Positions 17,548 through 26,851 of a DNA stretch of 64,000 bases are shown here, piece after piece. Where the stretch lies: the NCBI GenBank assembly GCA_942491935.1, contig CALOCZ010000041.1, positions 13,797 to 77,796 on the forward strand, read 5' to 3'. A program made the position numbers and the translations under genes. The stretch comes from JAGTVG01 sp942491935 (GTDB taxonomy: Bacteria > Bacteroidota > Bacteroidia > Cytophagales > Cyclobacteriaceae). Under the pieces are notes generated by a model that saw only the letters and a program-made list of their open reading frames with translations, did not search any database and was not told the DNA's origin. Numbering within the stretch: position 1 is the stretch's first letter; each line of letters opens with the position of its first letter.

Positions 17548-18291
17548 GTGCACTTATTGTGGGCAAGATTATTTCAGTTTTTTAAACCAGTAACCAGGGA
17601 AGACAAAGAACTAGCCAAATCAATTCATCATACCCTTGGAATAAAACCGGTTAACATTTCACTATACTACCTGGCAGCCCAGCATAGTTCTGTTGCAAAA
17701 GAGAACATTGGTGGCTCTAAAGATTCTAATGAAAGGCTTGAATATCTGGGGGATGCTATTTTAAGCGCCATAGTAGCAGATTATCTATTTAAGAAATATC
17801 CATATAAGGATGAAGGATTTCTGACTGAGATACGTTCCCGAATTGTAAATCGTGAATCATTGAACCTACTTGGCAAAAAGCTGGGGCTCGACGAAATAGT
17901 AACCTACAACGATACCAGAAGGCATGCGCAAGCGTATAAATCAATACTGGGAGATACTCTGGAGGCTTTCATTGGTGCCGTATACCTTGACAGGGGATAT
18001 AAAAAATGCAGATATTTTGTTATGAATACCTTGTTGTTTCCTCATCTGGATATTGATAAAATTATCTCAATAAATCCTAACTTCAAAAGCAAGGTAATTG
18101 AATGGGCGCATAGAAATGGCAAAATAATTCGTTTTGATATTATGAATGTGATTGAAAGTAAACACTACAAGGAATTTATTGCCCAGGTATTTATTGATGA
18201 AAAACCATATGGAAAGGGCAATGCCTTCAATAAGAAAAGAGCTGAACAGGAAGCGGCTGAAAAAACATGTAAAATGTTAAATATTAACTAA
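17548..18291 (+). CDS. rnc: Ribonuclease III
   Basis: The 247-residue protein has the RNase III signature NERLEYLGDAIL with acidic metal ligands and a second acidic site in GDTLEAFIGAVYLD. The C-terminal third (from about residue 175) is a double-stranded-RNA-binding domain ending KKRAEQEAAEKTCKML. It cleaves dsRNA in rRNA processing and mRNA decay. The start used is GTG at 17548, two bases after the fabF stop. A TTG nine bases later is an alternative. Confidence 0.96.
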   Translation: MHLLWARLFQFFKPVTREDKELAKSIHHTLGIKPVNISLYYLAAQHSSVAKENIGGSKDSNERLEYLGDAILSAIVADYLFKKYPYKDEGFLTEIRSRIVNRESLNLLGKKLGLDEIVTYNDTRRHAQAYKSILGDTLEAFIGAVYLDRGYKKCRYFVMNTLLFPHLDIDKIISINPNFKSKVIEWAHRNGKIIRFDIMNVIESKHYKEFIAQVFIDEKPYGKGNAFNKKRAEQEAAEKTCKMLNIN

Positions 18292-18301
18292 TAGCAATTC
18301 A

Positions 18302-20182
18302 TTGGATCATATTTTAAAAATAGCCAGTGCAACTTTAAATCAAATGCCTTTGGATTGGGACACCAATCTGGAACATATAAAAACTGCTATTGTCGAAGCC
18401 AGAGATCTGAAGGCCGATATCCTATGCCTGCCGGAATTATGTATTACCGGATACGGATGTGAAGATCTATTCCTCAGCAACTGGGTATCTGAAAGAGCTA
18501 TTTCATTAATACCTTCCATTTCGAGGCATTGTGGGGATATAACCGTTCTTGTTGGGCTTCCGATTTGGCTAAATAACCATAATTACAATTGTGTTTGTGT
18601 TATTCAGAATGAGAAAGTACTAGGTGTAAATGCAAAGCAATTCCTCGCAAATGATGGAGTGCATTATGAGCCGAGGTGGTTCACTCCATGGCCTTCCGGA
18701 CAATTAGACACCTTGAACATCGATGGCTACAAGGTTCCTTTTGGCGATTTTCAATTTCATGTCAGGGATGTATACTGTGGAATTGAGATATGTGAAGATG
18801 CGTGGCGATCGAACCGGCCGGCTTGCAGGTTGAAGGACAAGGGCATACAACTAATCCTGAATCCCAGTGCCAGCCATTTTGCCATTGGGAAATCGGTTCG
18901 ACGGAAGAAACTTGTTGAAGACAGTTCAAAAACATTCCAGTGCGCATATGTATATGCGAACCTGCTTGGGAATGAAGCCGGTCGCATGATATATGATGGA
19001 GAGTGTTTAATTGCACATGGAGGACGGCTGATCCAACAAAACAGAAGGCTATCCTTTAAAGATGTAAATATTATAACCGCCGACATCAACTTTAAGGATC
19101 CGAAGCAATCACATGCTGATTTTAATTATGAGAACCTGGATCGAAATGAAGAGTTTGTAAGAGCTGTATCCCTGGGATTATTTGATTATATGAGAAAAAG
19201 TAGAAACAGGGGTTTCGTTTTGAGTTTGAGTGGTGGTGCCGATTCCTCTTCTAATGTAGTTTTAGTTGCTGAAATGACAAAGAGGGGTTTACAGGAACTT
19301 GGAGTAAATCAATTTCTAAAGAAACTAGGCCGCTCAGATCTAGAGGAAAAAATAAAGGATGACAACGAAAATGAAATCTGGAGAGCGATAAATAACAGCA
19401 TTCTTACCTGCGTATATCAGGCCACAAAAAATTCATCAGAAGAAACCCTGGAAGCTGCAAGAACCCTTTCAGAATTTGTGGGAAGCACTTTTTTTTACTG
19501 GAATATCGATGAAGAAGTTAATTCTTATACACAAAAGATTGAGAAGGTAGTGGGTCGTAAACTAAATTGGGACCTGGACGACATCACGCTTCAGAATATC
19601 CAGGCTAGAACGCGGTCACCGATTATCTGGATGCTGGCTAATTATTTGTATTCCATACTTATTACAACCTCCAACCGGAGTGAAGGAGATGTGGGATATG
19701 CTACTATGGATGGGGATACCAGTGGCAGCCTGGCTCCAATAGCTGGAATAGATAAGTATTTCATATTAAAGTGGTTAAAATGGGCGGAAAAACATTTAGG
19801 ATATTCAGCCCTGCATCTGGTAAATAATTTAGAACCTACGGCAGAACTGAGACCCAGGGAACAGGATCAATCTGATGAGCGCGATCTGATGCCTTACAAG
19901 ATCCTGGTGGAAATCGAAAAGCTGGCAATCTTCAGGCACCTTTCACCAAGCACTGTATATTTTCAATTGAAAAGCAAAAACTTAACAGATAACCAGAGTT
20001 TAAAGCTTTATATCATAAAATTTTACCAACTTTGGGCCAGAAATCAGTGGAAACGCGAAAGAATAGCACCTGCTTTTCATCTTGATGATTTTAATGTTGA
20101 CCCAAGGACCTGGTGCAGGTTCCCGATCCTATCGGGAAGTTATGCTAAAGAAATTGAGGAATTAAATAATATTGAGGATTAA
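18302..20182 (+). CDS. nadE: Glutamine-dependent NAD+ synthetase
   Basis: This 626-residue protein fuses an N-terminal nitrilase-type glutaminase domain (LCLPELCITGYGCED gives the Glu, YCGIEICEDAW the nucleophilic Cys) to a C-terminal synthetase domain with the ATP-loop LSLSGGADSS near residue 308. Glutaminase-derived ammonia converts deamido-NAD+ to NAD+. TTTSNRSEGDVGYATMDGD is the conserved downstream segment. The start is TTG at 18302, ten bases after rnc. Length is normal for the two-domain form. Confidence 0.95.
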   Translation: MDHILKIASATLNQMPLDWDTNLEHIKTAIVEARDLKADILCLPELCITGYGCEDLFLSNWVSERAISLIPSISRHCGDITVLVGLPIWLNNHNYNCVCVIQNEKVLGVNAKQFLANDGVHYEPRWFTPWPSGQLDTLNIDGYKVPFGDFQFHVRDVYCGIEICEDAWRSNRPACRLKDKGIQLILNPSASHFAIGKSVRRKKLVEDSSKTFQCAYVYANLLGNEAGRMIYDGECLIAHGGRLIQQNRRLSFKDVNIITADINFKDPKQSHADFNYENLDRNEEFVRAVSLGLFDYMRKSRNRGFVLSLSGGADSSSNVVLVAEMTKRGLQELGVNQFLKKLGRSDLEEKIKDDNENEIWRAINNSILTCVYQATKNSSEETLEAARTLSEFVGSTFFYWNIDEEVNSYTQKIEKVVGRKLNWDLDDITLQNIQARTRSPIIWMLANYLYSILITTSNRSEGDVGYATMDGDTSGSLAPIAGIDKYFILKWLKWAEKHLGYSALHLVNNLEPTAELRPREQDQSDERDLMPYKILVEIEKLAIFRHLSPSTVYFQLKSKNLTDNQSLKLYIIKFYQLWARNQWKRERIAPAFHLDDFNVDPRTWCRFPILSGSYAKEIEELNNIED

Positions 20183-20193
20183 AAATTTATTTC

Positions 20194-21342
20194 ATGGAAA
20201 TACTAGGGTATATTTTGTGGTCACCTGTACCGGAAATTTTTCCAAATCTGGATTGGGGAATAATAGGTAACATCCGATGGTATGGATTATTATTTGCGAT
20301 GGCTTTCATTATTGGTCAGCAGATCATGTCTTATATATTCAGGGTAGAAGGGAAACCTGATCGGGATATTGAAACACTTACCATTTTCATTGTTGTCGGG
20401 ACCATTATAGGGGCCAGGCTTGGACATGTTTTTTTCTATGAGCCGATGAGGTTCCTTGCCGATCCAATTGAGATCTTCATGATCCAGAAAGGTGGCTTAG
20501 CCAGTCATGGGGCAGCTATAGGCATTATTGCATCCATATTTGTTTACTCAAATTATTATATCAGAATTGGTTTTTCAAAACCTTTCTTTACCATAAAAAG
20601 AAAAAAACGCCAGGGCCAAAGTTTCCTATGGGTCATCGACCGAATCGTGATAGTCGTGGCCGTGGGGGGTTGTTTTATCAGAATGGGCAATTTTTTAAAT
20701 AGCGAAATAATTGGCAAACCTACAGATAGTAAGTATGCTGTATTCTTTGCCAGAGATGTTATAGACCAGTTTGAGCTTGATCAAAATATAGATGAAGTAG
20801 ATATTAAGAAAAGTGAGTCCAGCGATATCAACTCATATCCAATAGAAATTAACCTCAGGTTCAAAAATAATGATTACCAGGAGAACCAGATCAAATCATA
20901 TCTTGAACGAAATGTAAAAAGAATCCTGACGAATTATGAACATATCAATCTGCATATTAATGAACCCCCTGATCTGCCATTAAATTACAGACTATCCAAA
21001 AACACCGATGGGTCTTTTACTGCCGTAATCTCTACATTTGCTATTCCGCGTCATGCCACCCAGGTATACGAAGCGCTAACGAGTCTTTTACTTGCCTTCT
21101 TGTTATTCTGGCTCTGGACACTTAGAAAGGCGGCAACTCCGCATGGACTCTTATTTGGACTATTTCTGATCATATTATTTGGATTGAGGTTCTTTCATGA
21201 GCTTTTTAAAGAAAATCAGGTAGATTTCGAAAATGCAATGTCTATGAACATGGGTCAATGGTTAAGCATTCCCCTCGTCCTGGTTGGTATATACGTAACT
21301 ATTAGAGCATTAAGTAAAGGTTCTCCGGAAAAGCCTGGCTAG
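20194..21342 (+). CDS. lgt: Prolipoprotein diacylglyceryl transferase
   Basis: The membrane enzyme transfers diacylglycerol from phosphatidylglycerol to the lipobox Cys of lipoproteins, several of which are encoded in this window. RWYGLLFAMAF near residue 29, GGLASHGAAIG and the signature RMGNFLNSEIIGKPT are clear. At 382 residues it is about 100 longer than the Escherichia coli enzyme. The excess is a hydrophilic block at about residues 190-290 between the signature and the final helices, as in many Bacteroidota Lgt proteins. It lies 11 bp after nadE, so the two are probably co-transcribed. Confidence 0.95.
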   Translation: MEILGYILWSPVPEIFPNLDWGIIGNIRWYGLLFAMAFIIGQQIMSYIFRVEGKPDRDIETLTIFIVVGTIIGARLGHVFFYEPMRFLADPIEIFMIQKGGLASHGAAIGIIASIFVYSNYYIRIGFSKPFFTIKRKKRQGQSFLWVIDRIVIVVAVGGCFIRMGNFLNSEIIGKPTDSKYAVFFARDVIDQFELDQNIDEVDIKKSESSDINSYPIEINLRFKNNDYQENQIKSYLERNVKRILTNYEHINLHINEPPDLPLNYRLSKNTDGSFTAVISTFAIPRHATQVYEALTSLLLAFLLFWLWTLRKAATPHGLLFGLFLIILFGLRFFHELFKENQVDFENAMSMNMGQWLSIPLVLVGIYVTIRALSKGSPEKPG

Positions 21343-21420
21343 AATAAAAAACCAAAACTGTGTAAATTCGTGCAATTCAATGCATCTTTGATGTAAACCG
21401 GATCATTTCACGTTGAGAAA

Positions 21421-22917
21421 GTGGCAATTATTTTAAAAATATCTGATATCACCTGGGGAAAAAGGATCAATATTTTTTACCTTTTTATTGCCATATCCTT
21501 ATTCCTTTCAGGGAATTTATTATTTCATAATACCGGATTTGCGCAGGCACAAAAGAAATATTATACCAATTTAGAAGATATTCCCTATGACTCCATAAGT
21601 ATAGACAGAATTTTTATTATTGGGAATAAAAGGACCAAAGAGCGTATAATCAGGAGAGAACTGGACTTTACCGATGGGGATAGGATCGCTACTGAAAACC
21701 TCAAAGTAAGGATTAAAAAGAACGAAGAGAAGCTGACCAACACTTCCTTATTCCAGTCCGTTAAGATTTCCCTGGTTGAGATCAGTAACGACCGTGTGGA
21801 TGTGATTATAAGATTATTGGAAAGATGGTATATTTTCCCGATACCTGTCCTGGAACTAGCCGACAGGAACTTCAAGGATTGGTGGGTAAATCAGAACCAC
21901 GATTTTTCACGTATAGAATGGGGTTTAAAATTATACCTGTACAATATGAGGGGAAGAAATGAAACCCTAAGATTGCAGGGACAGCTGGGCTTTACCAAGC
22001 GATTCAAAATCAGCTATGAATTTCCCTATATCGACAAAAAACAAAGGTTTGGCCTTGGATTCATGTTTGATTATAAGCAGAATAAGAACACATACTATAC
22101 CACTGAAAACAACGTGCTGGTTTTTTTGGATAGCGATCACTGGCTCAGGGAACAGTATATTGGTGATGTTTCCGCAACATACCGGAAAGGGTTTTATTCC
22201 TTGCATAAATTTGGCACCGCTTTCTATAATACGGAAGTCAACGATACAATTGTTGAGTTGAACCCAAACTACTTTGGGGAAGGCGATAAGACCCAGCAGC
22301 GTTTTTTAAGCCTCTATTATTCATTTGTCAACGATAAACGTGACATAGCCGCTTATCCCCTCCATGGATCCTATTTCGTTGGATCCATAAGTAAAAATGG
22401 CCTGGGCATATGGGACGATATCAATAACATACAGTTAAGCGCATTATATTATAAATATATCGGCCTTGGCAAACATTTCTACCTGACAGGGAGCATAGGC
22501 GGGCAATATCTGACTCCTACCGATCAACCGTTTAATGTGTACAACCGTATGGGAATCGGCCGGTTTACTATGCGGGGATATGAATTGTATGTGATTGAAG
22601 GCCCCCTTTTTGTACAAAATCAATGGACATTTAGAAAACTCCTCTTTAAATTAGAAAGAAATCTGGGTTCAGCGGTTCCTATCCGTCAATTAAGCCAGTT
22701 TCATCTGGCACTTTATGCCAAAGCTTACTTCGACCTTGGATATATAGAGGCTTATCCGAACAATGAATTGAACGCGAGATTAACTGATCAGTTATTGTAT
22801 TCCGGTGGCCCTGGTCTGGACCTGGTGACCATATATGATCTTGTTCTCCGGTTTGAATATAGCTTTAACAAGCAGGGAGAATCAGGGTTTGTCTTTGGCT
22901 TCAGGGCAATTTTCTAA
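21421..22917 (+). CDS. Omp85-type outer-membrane protein with POTRA segment
   Basis: The 498-residue protein starts with GTG and a long signal peptide ending near GFAQAQ. A POTRA-like segment follows (SIDRIFIIGNKRTKERIIRREL through VIIRLLERW, about residues 60-140), and the rest is rich in alternating aromatic strands ending in the terminal Phe of FVFGFRAIF. GRFTMRGYELYVIEG resembles the conserved Omp85 loop region. This fits a small BamA/TamA or ShlB-like barrel that inserts or translocates a substrate across the outer membrane. It has only about one POTRA, so it is not the essential BamA itself. The partner is unknown. Confidence 0.82.
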   Translation: MAIILKISDITWGKRINIFYLFIAISLFLSGNLLFHNTGFAQAQKKYYTNLEDIPYDSISIDRIFIIGNKRTKERIIRRELDFTDGDRIATENLKVRIKKNEEKLTNTSLFQSVKISLVEISNDRVDVIIRLLERWYIFPIPVLELADRNFKDWWVNQNHDFSRIEWGLKLYLYNMRGRNETLRLQGQLGFTKRFKISYEFPYIDKKQRFGLGFMFDYKQNKNTYYTTENNVLVFLDSDHWLREQYIGDVSATYRKGFYSLHKFGTAFYNTEVNDTIVELNPNYFGEGDKTQQRFLSLYYSFVNDKRDIAAYPLHGSYFVGSISKNGLGIWDDINNIQLSALYYKYIGLGKHFYLTGSIGGQYLTPTDQPFNVYNRMGIGRFTMRGYELYVIEGPLFVQNQWTFRKLLFKLERNLGSAVPIRQLSQFHLALYAKAYFDLGYIEAYPNNELNARLTDQLLYSGGPGLDLVTIYDLVLRFEYSFNKQGESGFVFGFRAIF

Positions 22918-23048
22918 GAATTAAAATCGAAACTCTTACCTGAATTAAAATATCAAAACTGCTTTAAGCAGACAAAATCAAATTTCCTTCAAAGTTGCTG
23001 CTTATATTAGATCTCAATAGGTGTATTTTATTTTTTTGATATAGTCTG

Positions 23049-23249
23049 ATGATGAGCAGGACTAAATATATTATCATTTTTTGCGCCTTCTGTGGGACCT
23101 TCTTTTATGCCTTGGAAATCTCTGGCCAGATAGCTAAAAAAGAAGTTAATGCAGCTAGAATAAGCTCCTCCATACATGGTTTTTTAAATAGTGAATCCGG
23201 TCAAAACAAAAAGGATGCATATATGAACAATATCTCTATCATAAAATAA
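23049..23249 (+). CDS. Small predicted secreted protein, 66 residues
   Basis: The product begins with a plausible signal peptide (hydrophobic residues 6-24, then small residues near ALEISGQ) and continues for about 40 polar residues. I recognise no family. It sits alone between an Omp85-like gene and GH26, with no clear promoter. It could be a real secreted peptide or a remnant of a longer gene. Confidence 0.35.
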   Translation: MMSRTKYIIIFCAFCGTFFYALEISGQIAKKEVNAARISSSIHGFLNSESGQNKKDAYMNNISIIK

Positions 23250-23315
23250 GGTATATCTATGTATATTGAGCATATTTCAGATCTAATATTGATTTTATTT
23301 TAATTGCATTAAAAA

Positions 23316-24368
23316 ATGAAAAAGATTTACCTCAACTCTTCAATTTTAGCGATCTCAGTCGTAATTTATTCGGCAACAATAACTCTGGCCCAAAAACCAG
23401 TCAATCCTGACGCATCTCCTGAAGCGACACAGCTTCTTGAATACATATACAGTATATCAGGTAAACAGATCCTGACGGGCCAGCATTGTGCACCACTGGT
23501 AGGATCAACACGCTTATCTGTGGTCCACAGAATGTCCGGACATTATCCGGCCATATTTGGTCAGGATTTTGGCTTCAGCTATCCGGGATACTGGGATGGG
23601 ATCAATTACAGGCAAAGAATTGTCGATGAAGCCATAAAAAGACATCATGAAGGATTTATAATTACCCTCATGTGGCATGCCGTAAGACCCACCGAGGATG
23701 AACCAGTTGTATTCAGGGAATCTATCCAGGGAGATCTTACCGACCAGGAATGGAAAGATTTGATCACGCCCGGTACAATAATAAATGAGCGATGGAAGTC
23801 ACAGGTGGATGTAATCGCATGGTTTCTAAAGCAACTTCGTTATGCAAACGTACCGGTATTGTGGAGACCATATCATGAAATGAATGGAGGCTGGTTCTGG
23901 TGGGGCAAAAAAGAAGGTGAAGATGGCTATAAGAAATTATGGCGCATGATGTATGACAGGCTTGTCAATTTCCATGGATTAAATAATCTCATTTGGGTTT
24001 ATAATACCAATGAGTTTAAGAATGGGGTTGATCCTCACAATACCTATTTCCCCGGGGATGATGTAGTGGACATCATTGCAACAGATGTTTATTCAGAAGG
24101 ATTTAACCAGGTCAACTATGATCAGATCCTGGAACTGGCAGGTGATCGGCCAATAGCTCTGGGAGAGGTTGGTCAAATACCAGATATGGTGAAAATCAAG
24201 GAACAACCCAGGTGGGCCTGGTTCATGCAATGGGGAGAGCCAGGCAGCCGGGGAAGTGGTTTTCAATCCTATCGGGAAGTATATAATTCGGAGGAAGCGA
24301 TTACACATAAAGAACTACCATGGGTTGATCTGGATGAACCGAAATTACATTATCCTGTATTAAAATGA
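23316..24368 (+). CDS. GH26 beta-mannanase-like glycoside hydrolase
   Basis: The 350-residue protein has a signal peptide ending near ITLAQK and a GH26 catalytic domain. RPYHEMNGGWFWWG gives the acid/base Glu (E188), and ALGEVGQIPD gives the nucleophile (E284). LTGQHC and MWHAVRP are also typical. GH26 enzymes mostly cut internal beta-1,4-mannosyl bonds, and some cut beta-1,3-xylan or mixed-linkage glucan. It lacks a lipobox, so it is probably periplasmic or secreted. It leads the plus-strand half of the polysaccharide region, followed by GH51. Mannan is the likely substrate by family, not proven. Confidence 0.92.
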   Translation: MKKIYLNSSILAISVVIYSATITLAQKPVNPDASPEATQLLEYIYSISGKQILTGQHCAPLVGSTRLSVVHRMSGHYPAIFGQDFGFSYPGYWDGINYRQRIVDEAIKRHHEGFIITLMWHAVRPTEDEPVVFRESIQGDLTDQEWKDLITPGTIINERWKSQVDVIAWFLKQLRYANVPVLWRPYHEMNGGWFWWGKKEGEDGYKKLWRMMYDRLVNFHGLNNLIWVYNTNEFKNGVDPHNTYFPGDDVVDIIATDVYSEGFNQVNYDQILELAGDRPIALGEVGQIPDMVKIKEQPRWAWFMQWGEPGSRGSGFQSYREVYNSEEAITHKELPWVDLDEPKLHYPVLK

Positions 24369-24481
24369 GGTATCATGATTATGCATTTACATACAGTGGT
24401 ATTATTACACAAGGTGATTCGTCAATACATTAGTAAGAGAAAAGGCAATTTTTAAAAATCATTTAGAATAGATATTGCGCT

Positions 24482-26350
24482 ATGAATAATTTAAAAACAC
24501 TGGTTAGATTTCCTATCATAATCATCATATCAGCTTTCATATTTTTACAATGTGGTCAAACCAGGGATGCGTCTATGACCACAGTGGAAATAGATATATG
24601 TAAAAGAGGGGCTCCCATTGAGAAATATATTTATGGGCAATTTATCGAACACCTCGGAAAATGTATATATGGGGGTATCTGGGCTGAAATGATAGAGGAC
24701 CGAAAGTTCTATTATCCCATTTCCTGGGAATTTGATCCATACGGATCTGATACGGATCCTTTCTGGAATACAGGTCCTTATCCATATTTAAAATCTTCTC
24801 CCTGGCAGGTGATAGGTTTACAAAGTACAGTGAAGATGGATAGTGCTAAGTCATTTACAGGGGATCAAACACCACTTATTTCCTCGTCTGGTGGATCAGG
24901 GAAATTCGGCATCAGGCAAAGTGGTTTGGGACTGGTCAAAGGGAACAAATATGACGGGAGAATAATACTGTCCGGCGACGAATCGGTCCTTCCAATAACC
25001 ATTCAAATGGTATCCAGAGCGGGTGAAGTTATTAAGTTTTCTCAAACTGCGATTAGCAATAGCTATACCTCCTACCCATTGACCTTTACTTCCAGTTTCG
25101 ACTGTGACAGTACAACAATTGAGATCTTTAGTGAAGGCAAAGGCCAATTTAGAATTGGCACTTTATCCCTTATGCCTTCCAATAACATCAAAGGATGGAG
25201 GACGGATGTCGTGGGTTTAATGAAAGAATTGAATGCGCCTGTGTATCGATGGCCGGGTGGTAATTTTGTCAGCGGATATAACTGGAAAGATGGGATTGGT
25301 GATCGCGATAAGCGTCCCCCACGAAAAAATCCTGCCTGGAAAGGGGTAGAGCATAATGATGTTGGCATTCATGAATATATGGACTTGATGGAAATATTAG
25401 ATGCAGAACCATTTATTGCCGTAAATACGGGATTAGGTACTATCGAAGAAGTGGCTGAAGAAATAGAATATTGTAATGGGAGTATCGAAACCCCTATGGG
25501 TAGATTAAGAGCAGAAAATGGACATGAAGAACCTTATAAAGTAAAATGGTGGGCTGTTGGAAATGAAATGTATGGAGAATGGCAATTAGGACATATGCCT
25601 CTATCGGACTATGTTAAAAAACATAACAATATGGCTGAGGCGATATGGCAGAAAGACCCTGAAGCTCAATTAATTGCTGTTGGTGCCGTAGGGGAATGGA
25701 CTGAAACCATGTTATCTCAATCTTCGGACTTTATGAATCTTCTGAGCGAGCATATTTATGTTAAAGAACTTGAAAATGTTCAGGACCATACTCTTCAATT
25801 AAAAGATAACATCAACCGGGTTGCAGAAGCTCACCGGAATTACCGTAAGGAAATTATAAATTTGCTGGGCAAAGATATCCGGGTAGCCATGGATGAATGG
25901 AACTATTGGTATGGTGATTATATTTATGGAGAACTAGGGGTACGATATCATCATAAAGATGCCCTGGGCGTGGCCATTGGATTACATGAATATTTCAGGA
26001 ACAGCGATATATTTTTCATGGCCAATTATGCACAAACCGTGAATGTTATAGGCTGCATTAAGACTACCCCGATACATTCAGGATTTGCAGCAACGGGTCT
26101 TCCGCTGAAACTCTATCGCAATCACTTTGGATCTATTCCGGTTTTTATCGACAAAGAATATGATGATCTCGATATTGTGGCTGCCATAAATCCAGATATG
26201 GACAAAATCACCGTTTCGATTGTAAACATTAACCAGGATTCCACACAATCAATCTGGATTTCGGCACGACTTCAATCCTCCCTGATGGCAAACAATGGAT
26301 CATACAAAATGATGACCCCGAAGCCTACAATGTGCCGGAGAAGACCATGA
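24482..26350 (+). CDS. GH51 alpha-L-arabinofuranosidase, probably with an altered C-terminus
   Basis: The 622-residue lipoprotein (lipobox in FLQCGQ) has GH51 catalytic marks WWAVGNEMYGEW (E362, acid/base) and VAMDEWNYWYGD (E472, nucleophile), preceded by YRWPGGNFVSGY. It removes terminal arabinofuranose from arabinoxylan or arabinan. The last residues read KMMTPKPTMCRRRP. A one-base shift turns that DNA into NDDPEAYNVPEK, which looks like the normal GH51 C-terminal strand region. The stop at 26350 therefore seems to come from a frameshift about 45 bp earlier, and the missing C-terminus is not intact downstream. The catalytic domain is complete. Confidence 0.9.
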   Translation: MNNLKTLVRFPIIIIISAFIFLQCGQTRDASMTTVEIDICKRGAPIEKYIYGQFIEHLGKCIYGGIWAEMIEDRKFYYPISWEFDPYGSDTDPFWNTGPYPYLKSSPWQVIGLQSTVKMDSAKSFTGDQTPLISSSGGSGKFGIRQSGLGLVKGNKYDGRIILSGDESVLPITIQMVSRAGEVIKFSQTAISNSYTSYPLTFTSSFDCDSTTIEIFSEGKGQFRIGTLSLMPSNNIKGWRTDVVGLMKELNAPVYRWPGGNFVSGYNWKDGIGDRDKRPPRKNPAWKGVEHNDVGIHEYMDLMEILDAEPFIAVNTGLGTIEEVAEEIEYCNGSIETPMGRLRAENGHEEPYKVKWWAVGNEMYGEWQLGHMPLSDYVKKHNNMAEAIWQKDPEAQLIAVGAVGEWTETMLSQSSDFMNLLSEHIYVKELENVQDHTLQLKDNINRVAEAHRNYRKEIINLLGKDIRVAMDEWNYWYGDYIYGELGVRYHHKDALGVAIGLHEYFRNSDIFFMANYAQTVNVIGCIKTTPIHSGFAATGLPLKLYRNHFGSIPVFIDKEYDDLDIVAAINPDMDKITVSIVNINQDSTQSIWISARLQSSLMANNGSYKMMTPKPTMCRRRP

Positions 26351-26448
26351 TTAGGATTTCGAGTCTGAGATCTTCCTGAGTGGGATAAATAATGGATTCA
26401 TACAAAATGATGATGCAATCTTCCCGAAGCTTACAATGTGCCCGGAGA
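26294..26448. repeat. Imperfect direct repeat at the GH51 3' end
   Basis: About 50 bp at 26294-26342 recur at 26391-26448. Shared blocks include CATACAAAATGATGA, CCCGAAGC and ACAATGTG, with small indels (one T, five bases, one C) between copies. The spacing is about 97 bp. It looks like a duplication inside the GH51 gene end that then decayed. Confidence 0.75.
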
Positions 26449-26851
26449 CTGGAACCTAAAATTGAAATAACAATGCCCTGAAACATACCCGATTGATGTT
26501 TAAATTATAGTGTAAGCCAGTAAACCAATTTAAAAACAATGGCCCTGCTTTTAGGTTCCATGAAGGGATTATTAAAATAATTATCGGTAAATACCAGGAA
26601 TAAATCCGACATTGGTTGGTAACGCCACTGAAAACGACTGTTAATATTAAAATTGTTCATCTGTGTGTTATACTGAAAAGAAAAGTCGTCCAAATATACT
26701 ATTGGAAAAGTTGATCTCGCTCGTTGGTTGATTAGATATAGATTCTCGGACCCTATGGCTCCATAACTGCAAATGAAGATGATCAGACTGATAAATCCTC
26801 AAGTAAATACGTCATTAATGATCTCTAACAGCTAATCCGGTAAATTTTGTT
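26351..26851. other. Gene-poor, decayed region between GH51 and GH3
   Basis: It contains the second copy of the GH51-end repeat (26391-26448) and a remnant of an outer-membrane protein gene on the minus strand (26505-26798). No intact gene or clear terminator is visible between these convergent genes. Confidence 0.65.
26505..26798 (-). pseudogene. C-terminal remnant of a DUF5916-like outer-membrane protein
   Basis: The frame ending at 26505 reads SRFQWRYQPMSDLFLVFTDN and ends AIVFKLVYWLTL, which resembles the final barrel strands of DUF5916 (CBM9-linked) or related Bacteroidota outer-membrane proteins. The full open frame is only about 98 codons back to a TGA at 26799-26801, and the upstream part (a hydrophobic stretch) does not match. 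A family member is normally 700-900 residues, so nearly all of the gene has been lost. The family assignment comes from the short motif only. Confidence 0.55.
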
